From positions 14,917-78,916 of the forward strand of contig JBAXSZ010000004.1 in NCBI GenBank assembly GCA_037130455.1: a DNA stretch of 64,000 nucleotides. The letters are read 5' to 3'. This DNA comes from CAIMZW01 sp037130455 (GTDB taxonomy: Bacteria > Actinomycetota > Actinomycetes > Nanopelagicales > Nanopelagicaceae). The notes beneath the pieces are model-generated. The model saw only the letters and a program-made list of their open reading frames with translations. It did not search any database and was not told the origin of the DNA. Positions 35,072-43,586 of this stretch are shown here, piece by piece. Numbering within the stretch: the stretch's first letter is position 1; each line of letters opens with the position of its first letter. The translations under genes were made by a program, and so were the position numbers.

Positions 35072-35968
35072 TTGAGTTCCAGAACCTATGCCTACCTGTC
35101 GAACTATGCTGTTTATTCGGCCATGGCGGTGTTTACGGTGGCGTTTATTGCCTACTCCATGGAGATGGCATTTTCGGTCAAGAATGTAGAAGGGCAGAAG
35201 AAAACCGATTTTGACTTTGCTCGCACCGAAAATAGTGGTCGCCTTGGTTCGCTAATGACTCTGCTCGCTTTTCTTCTTCTGACAGGTGGCGTTGCCTTTC
35301 GCGCTCTCTCGGCACACCGAGTTCCGTGGGGCAATATGTATGAATTTTCCATTACCGGCGCTTGGGCGCTCTCTGGTGGTTTTCTCTTCGGCATCATTAA
35401 GTATCGACTTCGTTGGCTCGGTGTTCCCGTAACTTTTGTTTCGCTACTTACCTTAGGAACTGCAGTCACCGTTTTGTATCGGCCTAGCGCGCCACTGGTT
35501 CCTGCGCTTAAATCAACTTGGTTAGCTATCCACGTTTCTGCTGCGATTATTTCTGGCGGAGTATTTTTACTGGCCAATGCCGTTGCTGGTACTTATTTGA
35601 TTTTGGACACTATCGAAAGCAAAGGTCCAAGGCCGGCATGGGCCGCCAAAATTCCTAGCCTGGAAGCTTTAGATCAACTTTCCTATCGCTTGGTTGCCTT
35701 TGTATTTCCATTGTGGACCTTCGCAGTTATTGCCGGAGCCATCTGGGCCGAATCAGCCTGGGGTCGTTATTGGGGTTGGGATCCAAAAGAGACTTGGGCA
35801 TTTATTACCTGGGTCGCCTATGCCGCCTACCTGCATGCGCGGGTAACTATTGGTTGGCGTGGTCGTCGGGCTGCTTGGCTCTGCCTCTTTGCTGGTTCTA
35901 CCTTCTTATTTAATTATGTCTACGTAAATATTTGGGGAACCGGCAGACATACCTATTCAGGTCTATAG
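35072..35968 (+). CDS. ccsB: Cytochrome c biogenesis protein CcsB (CcsA)
   Basis: Haem-handling partner of ResB. The tryptophan-rich haem-binding WWD motif is near residues 229-246 (WGRYWGWDPKETWAF). About eight membrane segments are visible, and conserved histidines lie in HVSAAIISGG and near HARVTIGW. The protein is 298 residues, starting at a TTG with a GAAGGGG site upstream. Its last six bases overlap the converging PLDc_N gene. Confidence 0.95.
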   Translation: MSSRTYAYLSNYAVYSAMAVFTVAFIAYSMEMAFSVKNVEGQKKTDFDFARTENSGRLGSLMTLLAFLLLTGGVAFRALSAHRVPWGNMYEFSITGAWALSGGFLFGIIKYRLRWLGVPVTFVSLLTLGTAVTVLYRPSAPLVPALKSTWLAIHVSAAIISGGVFLLANAVAGTYLILDTIESKGPRPAWAAKIPSLEALDQLSYRLVAFVFPLWTFAVIAGAIWAESAWGRYWGWDPKETWAFITWVAYAAYLHARVTIGWRGRRAAWLCLFAGSTFLFNYVYVNIWGTGRHTYSGL

Positions 35969-36220
35969 CCCCCGGAGAAAATCTGGATTATCGTCGGGCG
36001 GAATTATTTTTCCGCGACGGTTTCCACCACCACCGTTTGGGCTACGTTTTGGTCGGCCAGCAATAAACCAAGCGAGCGCACCTAAAGTTTCAAGGAGCAG
36101 AACGATCACAATCCAACCCCATTTAGGTAGATTGCGGATCTGTTCTTGGGGGGTACTAGCAATATCAAAAATCGCATAAAGAGTTATTGCTAAGGGAACT
36201 ACGAAGAGAAGAAGGCGCAT
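35963..36220 (-). CDS. Small membrane protein with PLDc_N domain
   Basis: An 85-residue protein with two membrane segments (about residues 2-18 and 34-54), separated by a loop with IRNLPKWGWI, and a polar Gly/Arg/Pro-rich tail. This matches the phospholipase D N-terminal (PLDc_N) membrane anchor as a stand-alone protein, which is common next to menaquinone and cytochrome genes in actinobacteria. Function unknown. Confidence 0.85.
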   Translation of the reverse strand: MRLLLFVVPLAITLYAIFDIASTPQEQIRNLPKWGWIVIVLLLETLGALAWFIAGRPKRSPNGGGGNRRGKIIPPDDNPDFLRGL

Positions 36221-36226
36221 ATAAGT

Positions 36227-36232
36227 AGTTTA
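36227..36232 (-). promoter_or_regulatory. Leaderless -10 element of the PLDc_N gene
   Basis: On the minus strand TAAACT is followed by six bases (ACTTAT) and the ATG at 36220. The identical hexamer and spacing occur before nuoA. Confidence 0.55.
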
Positions 36233-36254
36233 GCCAGATAGTGGATTGCGTGAG

Positions 36255-37115
36255 TTATAAGAAGAGGGCGATCGCCAAAGTTGTGGATAAAAGCAATTGG
36301 AGTCGGGCGGTTTTGCCAAGCAAAGGGATGAGATCCCTTCCAGCCGCTCCAGCCAGAATTTTCTGGGAGATTTGAATGGTTAAGGGAATCACAAGGACGC
36401 TGACCAAGACCCAAGGGGAGATGACCACCGCCAGAAGTACGCACAGATGAGCCAGAACCAGGAGTGAGATAAAGAACTGGCGCGCTTTTACTTCGCCCAA
36501 ACGCACCGCCAATGTTAACTTCCCAACTTCTTTGTCCTTGGGTAAGTCCCGTAGGTTGTTAATGGCAAGGAGTGCACACGAGAGCGCTCCAATGGGAATG
36601 GCAATCAGAAAACTTGTTCCAGTTAACTTTTCTGATTGGGCAAAGTAGCTACCCATCGTTGCCACAAGGCCGAAGAAGATAAAGACCGAAATTTCGCCAA
36701 AGCCTTGATATCCATAAGGATTCTTTCCGCCGGTGTACTTCCAAGCGGCAACGATTGCGAGCGCACCTACAGCCAACAACCAGAGCGAAGTTCTCAATGC
36801 TAAAACCGAACCAAGAATTGCTGCTACAAAGAAGGTGAAATAAGCAGCCCGCTTTACCGCACCAGCGCTGGCCATTCCGCTTGCAACTAAACGAATTGGA
36901 CCGACTCGAACTTCATCGGTGCCGCGCACGCCATCGGAATAATCGTTGGCATAGTTGACTGCGATTTGCAGAAGAAGGCTCACACCTAGGGCCAAGAAAG
37001 CATTGAGCCATGAAATGGAAATGGAATCAGAATGCGCTAGCGAAGTACCTACTAAGACCGGAGCGATAGCAGCAGGCAGAGTTCTTGGACGTGCGCCAAG
37101 GATCCATTTCTTCAT
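36255..37115 (-). CDS. menA: 1,4-dihydroxy-2-naphthoate polyprenyltransferase
   Basis: Attaches the polyprenyl tail to dihydroxynaphthoate in menaquinone synthesis. UbiA-family membrane protein of 286 residues with the first Asp-rich motif NYANDYSDGVRGTDE (about residues 54-68) and the second around NNLRDLPKDKEVGK. About eight membrane segments. The start has AAAGGAG upstream and overlaps the end of menE by four bases, so it follows menE in one operon. Confidence 0.95.
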   Translation of the reverse strand: MKKWILGARPRTLPAAIAPVLVGTSLAHSDSISISWLNAFLALGVSLLLQIAVNYANDYSDGVRGTDEVRVGPIRLVASGMASAGAVKRAAYFTFFVAAILGSVLALRTSLWLLAVGALAIVAAWKYTGGKNPYGYQGFGEISVFIFFGLVATMGSYFAQSEKLTGTSFLIAIPIGALSCALLAINNLRDLPKDKEVGKLTLAVRLGEVKARQFFISLLVLAHLCVLLAVVISPWVLVSVLVIPLTIQISQKILAGAAGRDLIPLLGKTARLQLLLSTTLAIALFL

Positions 37116-38212
37116 TCTTGCTCCTTTTGCCTTGTTTCTTCGTTGATCATTCGCTGAAGTTGAATTCGATCTGGCTTATCAATACTGGTTCTGGGTAGTG
37201 TTGCTATGCGGTGGAACTCTTTTGGAATTGCGTGGGCACCTAATTTAATTCGAAGTTGGGATTTTAGTCTTTCAATCCCCATCGCTTGGTTGGATACCAA
37301 GATTAACTTTTGGCCCCATTGCGCGTCTGGAATGGCAATAGCAATGAAATCCTGGCTCGGAAAGAGTGAATGTGCTTCCGACTCCACTGTGGCTAAGGAG
37401 ATCTTTTCGCCACCTGAAATAATTTGATCGTCACTTCGACCAAGAACAGTTAGTACCCCATTTTCGATGTTTCCCAGATCGTTAGTTGTGAACCAACCAT
37501 CGTGAAAGACTTCATTCCACTTTTCCGGCGCATTTAAGTAGCCGCTGGCAATCATGGCTCCTTTTAATTCAATGGTGCCACTGCTTGTAGTTCTAAGTTC
37601 CACGCCAGCTAGTGGCACTCGGTCATAAACGCAGCCGCCACAGGTCTCACTCATGCCGTAGGTAGTGACGACATTGATTCCTAGATTTCTGGCAGCTGTG
37701 ATCAAATCTTTTTCGGCGGCGGCTCCTCCTACCAAAACTTTTTCTGCAAGTTGGAGATGTTCTAAGAGAGCCGGATCGCTATGGACCGCTCGATGTAATT
37801 GGGTCGGGACAATGGCGGTGAATTCGGCTGTTGCGTACTTCTGGCTATGTCGGTAGTCCAATGGAATGGTTCCCAGATTGAGGGAGCGAACCAAGACATT
37901 TACGCCGGCAATATGATTAAGTTGAAGTAGCAGGGACCATCGTTGACCGCTCTGCCCGCCAATTCTTGCCCTAGATGCCTCGGCACTGGCCAAGAGCGCA
38001 CGCGCAGAGAGCGCCACTTCTTTTGCCGAGCCGGTTGAACCAGATGTGGGGATGACGACGGCAATTTCAGGGTCTACGAATTGTTGCGAAGTGGCACCAA
38101 AAGCCAGGGCAGGCCCAACTCCTCGAAGTGCGGCAAGTAGATAATCCATTATTTGTGGGATTGGCCACTGTTCCGGTACTTCGATGAGCTCTCGTTGTGT
38201 CGATTTATCCAT
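37112..38212 (-). CDS. menE: o-succinylbenzoate-CoA ligase
   Basis: Adenylate-forming enzyme that makes the CoA ester for MenB. The P-loop VIPTSGSTGSAKEV, the TTYGMSETCGGCVYD motif and GRSDDQIISGGEKI are visible. At 366 residues it is the short actinobacterial form, missing some of the usual N-terminal region. A GTG six bases upstream (38218) is also possible. It diverges from menB with 40 bases between the starts. Confidence 0.93.
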   Translation of the reverse strand: MDKSTQRELIEVPEQWPIPQIMDYLLAALRGVGPALAFGATSQQFVDPEIAVVIPTSGSTGSAKEVALSARALLASAEASRARIGGQSGQRWSLLLQLNHIAGVNVLVRSLNLGTIPLDYRHSQKYATAEFTAIVPTQLHRAVHSDPALLEHLQLAEKVLVGGAAAEKDLITAARNLGINVVTTYGMSETCGGCVYDRVPLAGVELRTTSSGTIELKGAMIASGYLNAPEKWNEVFHDGWFTTNDLGNIENGVLTVLGRSDDQIISGGEKISLATVESEAHSLFPSQDFIAIAIPDAQWGQKLILVSNQAMGIERLKSQLRIKLGAHAIPKEFHRIATLPRTSIDKPDRIQLQRMINEETRQKEQE

Positions 38213-38220
38213 GGTCACCG

Positions 38221-38227
38221 TAGGCTA
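38221..38227. promoter_or_regulatory. Overlapping divergent -10 elements of menB and menE
   Basis: The seven bases TAGGCTA read TAGGCT on the plus strand (38221-38226, for menB) and TAGCCT on the minus strand (38222-38227, nine bases before the menE ATG). If both work, polymerase can occupy only one direction at a time. menB keeps a short leader with AAGGGGG (38242-38248); menE has none. Confidence 0.4.
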
Positions 38228-38252
38228 TCCATATCTTTTTCAAGGGGGAAAT

Positions 38253-39131
38253 GTGAGCAAGCCGTTTAAACGTGAACCAGGCAATCGGACTATTCCGGCT
38301 TGGCAGATAGGCGAAGGCAGTCAGGGCTTTACCGATGTCATTTATGAAGTTGCCGAAGGTATGGCAAAAATAACGATCAATCGCCCCGAGGTACGCAATG
38401 CATTTCGCCCGCAGACTTTATCTGAATTAGAAAAAGCCTTCTCCTTGGCTCGGGATGATGAAAGCGTTGGAGTCATCATCTTCACTGGCGCTGGCACTGA
38501 AGCATTTTGCTCTGGTGGGGATATCAATGTCCGAGGCGATGACGGTTATTTGGGTTCAGACGCTCTGGGTAAAAAAGGAATTGGCCGACTCAATGTTTTG
38601 GATTTACAAATTCAGATTCGTCGATTGCCAAAACCAGTTGTGGCAATGGTTGCCGGTTGGGCAGTTGGCGGGGGTCATGTTCTTCACGTTGTCTGTGATC
38701 TGACGATTGCTGCCGATAATGCCAAGTTTGGACAAACTGGTCCGATGGTGGGCTCGTTCGACGGTGGGTACGGCGCAGGGTTATTGGCAGCGCACGTTGG
38801 TCAAAAAAAGGCACGAGAGATTTGGTTTTTATGTCGTCAATACGATGCCGAAGAAGCCTTGGAGATGGGCTTGGTAAATGCGGTTGTTCCTGTTGCTGAA
38901 CTAGAAGCAGAAACGGTTTCCTGGAGCCGAGAAATGTTGCGCCACTCTCCGTTAGCCCTTCGATTATTAAAAGCGGGGTTGAACGCCGCCGACGATGGCC
39001 TGGCTGGAGTTCAACAGTTAGCTGGCGATGCAACACTGCTCTTCTATCTATCAGAAGAGGGCCAAGAAGGAAGAAATGCTTACAAAGAAAAACGTTTACC
39101 AAACTTCGATAAGTTTCCTAAGCGTCCGTAG
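38253..39131 (+). CDS. menB: 1,4-dihydroxy-2-naphthoyl-CoA synthase
   Basis: Crotonase-fold enzyme that closes the naphthoquinone ring. The motifs SGGDINVRGDDGY, VGGGHVLHVVCDLTIAA and VGSFDGGYGAG are those of MenB. The GTG at 38253 has AAGGGGG four bases upstream and gives 292 residues; the frame is open 69 bases further up, but that would run into the menE start. Downstream menC follows by 12 bases. Confidence 0.95.
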   Translation: MSKPFKREPGNRTIPAWQIGEGSQGFTDVIYEVAEGMAKITINRPEVRNAFRPQTLSELEKAFSLARDDESVGVIIFTGAGTEAFCSGGDINVRGDDGYLGSDALGKKGIGRLNVLDLQIQIRRLPKPVVAMVAGWAVGGGHVLHVVCDLTIAADNAKFGQTGPMVGSFDGGYGAGLLAAHVGQKKAREIWFLCRQYDAEEALEMGLVNAVVPVAELEAETVSWSREMLRHSPLALRLLKAGLNAADDGLAGVQQLAGDATLLFYLSEEGQEGRNAYKEKRLPNFDKFPKRP

Positions 39132-39143
39132 CCTTTCGACATT

Positions 39144-40136
39144 ATGTGGGCATTAGCGAAAATATTTCAAGAGTTCACTGTTGTTGCAATTCCGACTCGA
39201 ACAAATTTTCGCGGAATCGAACTCCGAGAAGCGGCGTTATTTCATGGTTCGCAAGGATGGAGTGAATTTTCGCCTTTTATTGAATACGAAGATGGCGAAG
39301 CAAGTACCTGGTTGAAGGCCGCCGTGGAAGGCGCCTATCAACCTTGGCCGTTTTCTTATCGTGATTATGTTTCTGTCAATGCAACTTTGCCCAGGGTCGC
39401 TGAAGACCAAGTTGGCAGAATTCTGGATAGATTCCCCGGTTGCACCACTGTAAAAATCAAAGTTGATGATTTCGAAACTGATAGTTCTTTGGTTGAAGCA
39501 ACTCTTGATCATCTACCCGACGTCAAAATTCGCTTAGATGTTAATGGCGGTTGGACCTTGGCTGAGGCGCTTCTTAATCTTTACAACTTTCACTTGCGGT
39601 TTGGAAATGTTTTTGAATATGTGGAGCAGCCTTGCCTAAACCTTGCGGATCTGGCAGCGCTGAAAAAAGAAGTCCCCATGAAAATTGCGGTGGATGAATC
39701 CATCCGAAAATATTTGGATTCAGACCTGACTTCACTTTCCGAATGCGCCGATATTGCAATTATCAAATGGGCTCCATCTGGTGGAATATCGGCCGCCTTG
39801 GATTTAGTTTCTACAATTGGATTGCCCGCTGTTGTGTCCAGCGCATTGGATACCGGGATTGGGATTTCTCACGGTGTTGCCCTTGCGGCGGCACTACCTC
39901 ACTTAGATTTCGCCTGTGGTTTAGGCACCGTTTCTTTGCTCAATGATGACGTTTTGGAGCCAGCCCTTATTCCCGAAGCTGGAAAAATTAAAGTGGGACG
40001 CCGAACCCCGGACAGTGATCTATTAGGCAGGTATCGCGCAGACGGGGATCGTCACATCTGGTGGCAAAATAGAGTTGAACGAATTTGGGAAAAAGGGCTT
40101 TCCAAAACGATTTCGGAACAGGGGTGGCTAAATTGA
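39144..40136 (+). CDS. menC: o-succinylbenzoate synthase
   Basis: Enolase-superfamily dehydratase. The KxK motif (TVKIKVDDF), metal ligands in RLDVNGGW, YVEQP and AVDES, and the second catalytic lysine in IIKWAPSGG are present. It is 330 residues long. A TAGCCT hexamer that includes the menB stop codon stands nine bases before the ATG and could be a promoter; there is no ribosome binding site. The stop overlaps the menD TTG. Confidence 0.93.
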   Translation: MWALAKIFQEFTVVAIPTRTNFRGIELREAALFHGSQGWSEFSPFIEYEDGEASTWLKAAVEGAYQPWPFSYRDYVSVNATLPRVAEDQVGRILDRFPGCTTVKIKVDDFETDSSLVEATLDHLPDVKIRLDVNGGWTLAEALLNLYNFHLRFGNVFEYVEQPCLNLADLAALKKEVPMKIAVDESIRKYLDSDLTSLSECADIAIIKWAPSGGISAALDLVSTIGLPAVVSSALDTGIGISHGVALAAALPHLDFACGLGTVSLLNDDVLEPALIPEAGKIKVGRRTPDSDLLGRYRADGDRHIWWQNRVERIWEKGLSKTISEQGWLN

Positions 40137-41710
40137 TCTCAGCGACACATTTGGCTCGCTCCATTCTTCGTCAATTGTTGGAGTTGGGTGTTAGTGATTT
40201 CGTACTTTCGCCAGGATCGAGAAATGCCCCACTTTCAGTAGCGTTGTTTGAAGCAGCCGAAGCTGGATTTGCCGACCTTCATGTTCGAATTGATGAACGC
40301 GGTGCCGCCTTCTTCGCCTTGGGAATTTCCAAAGTCTCACAACAATATGTAGCAGTGATCTGCACCAGTGGAACTGCAGCAGCGAACTATCATCCGGCTA
40401 TTCTTGAAGCCAGACATTCCAATATTAAGTTGTTAATAATCACGGCAGATCGACCAGAACGTCTTCGAAATACTGGTGCCAATCAAACGACGAATCAAGT
40501 GGGGTTGTATCCGCATATTCCAAGTTATGACATCTGCGAACTTGTAGATGTTGCGAAGTTGTTAACGGATGGACCTATACATTTTAATATTCAATTTGAT
40601 GAGCCACTACTTCCCGAAGAGAATGTAAATTGGTTGGCTGGTTTCACGCCTACATCAGTCCAGTCCAAGAGTTTGCTCAAGCCGAGCGCTTCCTTTGATA
40701 AGAACGGCGTCATTGTTGTAGGTCACGACAGAGGCGGCTTCTCAGTTTCCGAAGTTACGGCTTTTTCAGAAGAACTTGGTTGGCCGATAGTTGCCGAAGA
40801 TCCAATATCTTTTCCAACTGCGATTGCTCATGCCTCCGTCTTTCTCGCAGATCCAGATATTCGTGCTCTGCTCCACCCAGAATCGGTAATCGTCTTCGGT
40901 CGAACCACACTTTCTAGAAGCATAAATGCCTACGTCCTAGGCAGCCACAAGCAGATTGTGATTGATCCACGAATTCAAGATGTTGATCATTTGCGTCAAG
41001 CCGATCAAATCTTCTTTGATATTCCACATGTAGATTCTGCAATTGCACCTTCGGAAGAATGGATTTCGCTTTGGTACAGGGTTTCCGCCCAAGCTAACGA
41101 AGGTTTGGTCCGCTCATTTCAGTGGTCCGAACAAGAAGCCGTTCGAACAATAACTTCCAATCTAGAAAGTGGCTCCGCACTCTTTGTCGGCTCATCTCGA
41201 CCAATTCGAGATATTGAAGGGTTCGCTGAACCTCGCGATGGCCTACACGTATATGGAAATCGCGGTTTAGCCGGAATTGATGGGAATACTTCTACCGCGC
41301 TAGGAATAGCATCAAAGTTTGAGCGCTCCTATGCGCTACTGGGAGATTTAACTTTTCTCCACGACATATCCGCATTGGTGAACTTACCTGAAGTTAATTT
41401 GACCATCTTTGTTATCGATAACAATGGTGGCGGAATATTTTCTACACTTGCACAACAAGGAACCAAAGGCTTTGAAACTATTTTTGGCACGCCACACAAT
41501 CACAACATTGAAAAAATCGCTTCTGGATTTGGATTGCCAGTAGAGCGAGTCAAGAATTCATCTGATCTAAAACGCATCATTGCGCACCGAGCCAATGGGA
41601 TTTTGGTCGTCATTGTCGAAGTACCGGACCGTGAAACTAATGCCATGCAAATAAAACTCTTGTATCAAAGTGTTTCGAGCGCCGTTCGCATGGGCAATAA
41701 CTTAGATTGA
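40133..41710 (+). CDS. menD: SEPHCHC synthase (2-succinyl-5-enolpyruvyl-6-hydroxy-3-cyclohexene-1-carboxylate synthase)
   Basis: ThDP-dependent enzyme joining isochorismate and 2-oxoglutarate. The N-terminal FVLSPGSRNAPLS, the catalytic Glu in RIDERGAAFFALG, the ThDP-domain GNRGLAGIDGNTSTALG and VIDNNGGGIF motifs are clear. The TTG at 40133 has AGGGG eight bases upstream and begins MISATHLARSIL; the longer open frame (from 40085) is less likely. It is 525 residues. Its 3' end overlaps the converging menF by 46 bases. Confidence 0.94.
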   Translation: MISATHLARSILRQLLELGVSDFVLSPGSRNAPLSVALFEAAEAGFADLHVRIDERGAAFFALGISKVSQQYVAVICTSGTAAANYHPAILEARHSNIKLLIITADRPERLRNTGANQTTNQVGLYPHIPSYDICELVDVAKLLTDGPIHFNIQFDEPLLPEENVNWLAGFTPTSVQSKSLLKPSASFDKNGVIVVGHDRGGFSVSEVTAFSEELGWPIVAEDPISFPTAIAHASVFLADPDIRALLHPESVIVFGRTTLSRSINAYVLGSHKQIVIDPRIQDVDHLRQADQIFFDIPHVDSAIAPSEEWISLWYRVSAQANEGLVRSFQWSEQEAVRTITSNLESGSALFVGSSRPIRDIEGFAEPRDGLHVYGNRGLAGIDGNTSTALGIASKFERSYALLGDLTFLHDISALVNLPEVNLTIFVIDNNGGGIFSTLAQQGTKGFETIFGTPHNHNIEKIASGFGLPVERVKNSSDLKRIIAHRANGILVVIVEVPDRETNAMQIKLLYQSVSSAVRMGNNLD

Positions 41711-42894
41711 CTTTCGGCCAGTTCTTGAACCGGATCGGATCCAGCAACTATTCCACATCCAGCGAAGAGACGAATATCCTTTTTCGTCGCGGAAATTTCG
41801 CCACATCGAAGCGCAATTCCCATTTCGCCATCACCGCGCGCATCAATCCATCCGACCGGTCCGGCATAACGCGAGCGATCCATACCTTCGATCTCGCTGA
41901 TCAGCGCTTCTGCAATTTTGGTTGGAGTGCCACACACTGCTGCTGAAGGATGCAATTTTTCTAGCAAAGTAAAAATATCAACTGGGGATGCCGATTCATT
42001 GACCACACCGGTCACATCCGTTGCTAGATGCATAACGTTGGACAAGTGAAGAACAAAAGGTGAGTCTGGAACATTTATAGAAGAGCAGACTGGCGCCAAA
42101 ACATCGGCGACAGAACGAACTGCGTATTCGTGTTCTTCTAAATCCTTAGAGGACTTCGCCAAAGAAGCCGCTAGTGCAAAATCTTTCTGTTCGTCGTTAG
42201 TTTTACGGATTGTCCCGGCCAGGACTCGCGAAGTGACCAACGCTTTGCTCAACCGTACTAATAGTTCGGGCGTTGCGCCGATTAAGTTGGAAACGAGAAA
42301 AACCCACGTGGAAGGATATTCACTTTGTAAACGTTGAATTAAGCCACGAGGAATGAGATCTGAAGTGCTAGATGCATTGATATCTCTAGCAAGAACTACT
42401 TTATCCAAGTCACCATTTTTGATTCTAGAAACTGCATCGGCAACTCGATTTTGCCATTCAGTGTTCGAAATTGATCCATCACTCCACCGAATCGTGTGTT
42501 CAGTTTTTTCATGAATCAAAGGTTCAAGGAGCGGCTGTGGTTCATCCCCGACCCAAGTGATCCAAGATTTTCCATTTTTTTGGCCTACTAATATTTTGGG
42601 GATAACTAACCGAGATTCCCCTGATTCGGAAAAAGAGAATGATCCGAAAAGTATTGGCCCAGTTCCACTTCCGTGAACATTATTTTGAATGGTTAATTTC
42701 GCTAGCTCTTCTCGCCACCATCGCCTGGCATCGTCGAAGCGATGAATCCCAGTGACCGTTGTGCTAGCCCACGTGCCAAAACCAATCAAGCCATCGCCAC
42801 CGCGAATCCAGGATGTCGAAAGGTCAGAATTTGTTGCTATTTGGGAGAGCGGGGGAAGTTCACCTAAAAGTTCAGTGGTGAGGGTTGTGGACAT
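41665..42894 (-). CDS. menF: Isochorismate synthase
   Basis: Chorismate to isochorismate, the entry step of menaquinone synthesis. A chorismate-binding enzyme of 409 residues with DKVVLARDI, SRVLAGTIRKT, LHPSAAVCGTP and the metal-binding GWIDARGDGEMGIALR. It could be called EntC or DhbC, but the setting among men genes points to menaquinone. The gene faces menD tail to tail and has a leaderless promoter. Confidence 0.93.
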   Translation of the reverse strand: MSTTLTTELLGELPPLSQIATNSDLSTSWIRGGDGLIGFGTWASTTVTGIHRFDDARRWWREELAKLTIQNNVHGSGTGPILFGSFSFSESGESRLVIPKILVGQKNGKSWITWVGDEPQPLLEPLIHEKTEHTIRWSDGSISNTEWQNRVADAVSRIKNGDLDKVVLARDINASSTSDLIPRGLIQRLQSEYPSTWVFLVSNLIGATPELLVRLSKALVTSRVLAGTIRKTNDEQKDFALAASLAKSSKDLEEHEYAVRSVADVLAPVCSSINVPDSPFVLHLSNVMHLATDVTGVVNESASPVDIFTLLEKLHPSAAVCGTPTKIAEALISEIEGMDRSRYAGPVGWIDARGDGEMGIALRCGEISATKKDIRLFAGCGIVAGSDPVQELAESQSKLLPMRTALETL

Positions 42895-42900
42895 CAGATG

Positions 42901-42906
42901 ATATTA
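42901..42906 (-). promoter_or_regulatory. Leaderless -10 element of menF
   Basis: On the minus strand TAATAT is followed by six bases (CATCTG) and the menF ATG. This is the closest match in the window to a consensus -10 (TATAAT-like) with leaderless spacing. Confidence 0.6.
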
Positions 42907-42920
42907 AAGGCAAAGCGTTG

Positions 42921-43496
42921 TTAATGCTTGGAGGCAAATCGCCATAACGTTGGCAATGTAGTGCTAGCAATTGCAATCTTAAGAACTTCGCCAAAAATAA
43001 ATGGGGTAAACCCTTTACTAAAAGTCCACTCCCAGGTTGATGAAGTGCTGTGGTGCAACCAAATAAGTCCGGCGGCGAAGATAATCGCATCACCAGTCAA
43101 CATCGTTGGAATAACAGTGAGGACCTTTTGATCCCATTTCCGTCCAGCCATGAGTCCAGTGACGATCGATGCGACCATCATTCCCACCAAATAGCCACCA
43201 GTAGGACCAACTAACCGATCCCATCCGTGATTACCCGCTGCAAAAATTGGCGCTCCTGCAATTCCCATAAGTAAGTAGAAAGAGAATGTGGCAAAAGATA
43301 AGTTCGCACCATACGCCGTGCCTAGAAGTAGAACCGCCAATGTCTGTCCGGTAACTGGAACCGGAGAACCAGGAATCGGAATGGAAATCTGCGCCATCAC
43401 TGCGAGAAAGAAGGTGCCCCCCAGAACAAATCCCACTTGATTTAATAATGTAGACCGTGGGACTAAGGCGGTGCGCAATATGGCGACTTGGGACAT
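42921..43496 (-). CDS. bioY: Biotin transporter BioY (ECF S component)
   Basis: Membrane substrate-binding subunit for biotin uptake, working with a shared ECF energy module or alone. The 191-residue protein has about six membrane segments and the BioY signatures IPGSPVPVTGQTLAVLLLG and GPTGGYLVGM. The ATG at 43496 has GAGGA upstream; a TTG 36 bases earlier is possible. No biotin synthesis or ECF ATPase gene is in the window. It lies 26 bases upstream of menF on the same strand, so menF may also be read from bioY transcripts. Confidence 0.92.
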   Translation of the reverse strand: MSQVAILRTALVPRSTLLNQVGFVLGGTFFLAVMAQISIPIPGSPVPVTGQTLAVLLLGTAYGANLSFATFSFYLLMGIAGAPIFAAGNHGWDRLVGPTGGYLVGMMVASIVTGLMAGRKWDQKVLTVIPTMLTGDAIIFAAGLIWLHHSTSSTWEWTFSKGFTPFIFGEVLKIAIASTTLPTLWRFASKH

Positions 43497-43574
43497 AGAG
43501 TATGAATCCTCACTCTTGCGCGCTGGCGCCAAGGTTTAGTTTCTTGAAAAGTTGTGACAAAAGCCTACTCCAAC

Positions 43575-43580
43575 GAGAAT
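43575..43580 (+). promoter_or_regulatory. Weak leaderless -10-like element of menG
   Basis: GAGAAT, six bases (ATACGG), then the GTG at 43587. It keeps the A at position 2 and T at position 6 of a -10 element but lacks the first T. It is used here mainly as support for the shorter menG start. Confidence 0.3.
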
Positions 43581-43586
43581 ATACGG

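Noticed and set aside
38590..39102. 170-residue minus-strand open frame inside menB
   Set aside because: menB is clearly the coding strand with all its motifs intact. The antisense frame is Arg/His-rich without any domain.
43497..43586. Possible riboswitch or biotin operator between bioY and menG
   Set aside because: The gap is under 100 bases and no conserved riboswitch core or clear BirA/BioQ-like palindrome could be recognised.
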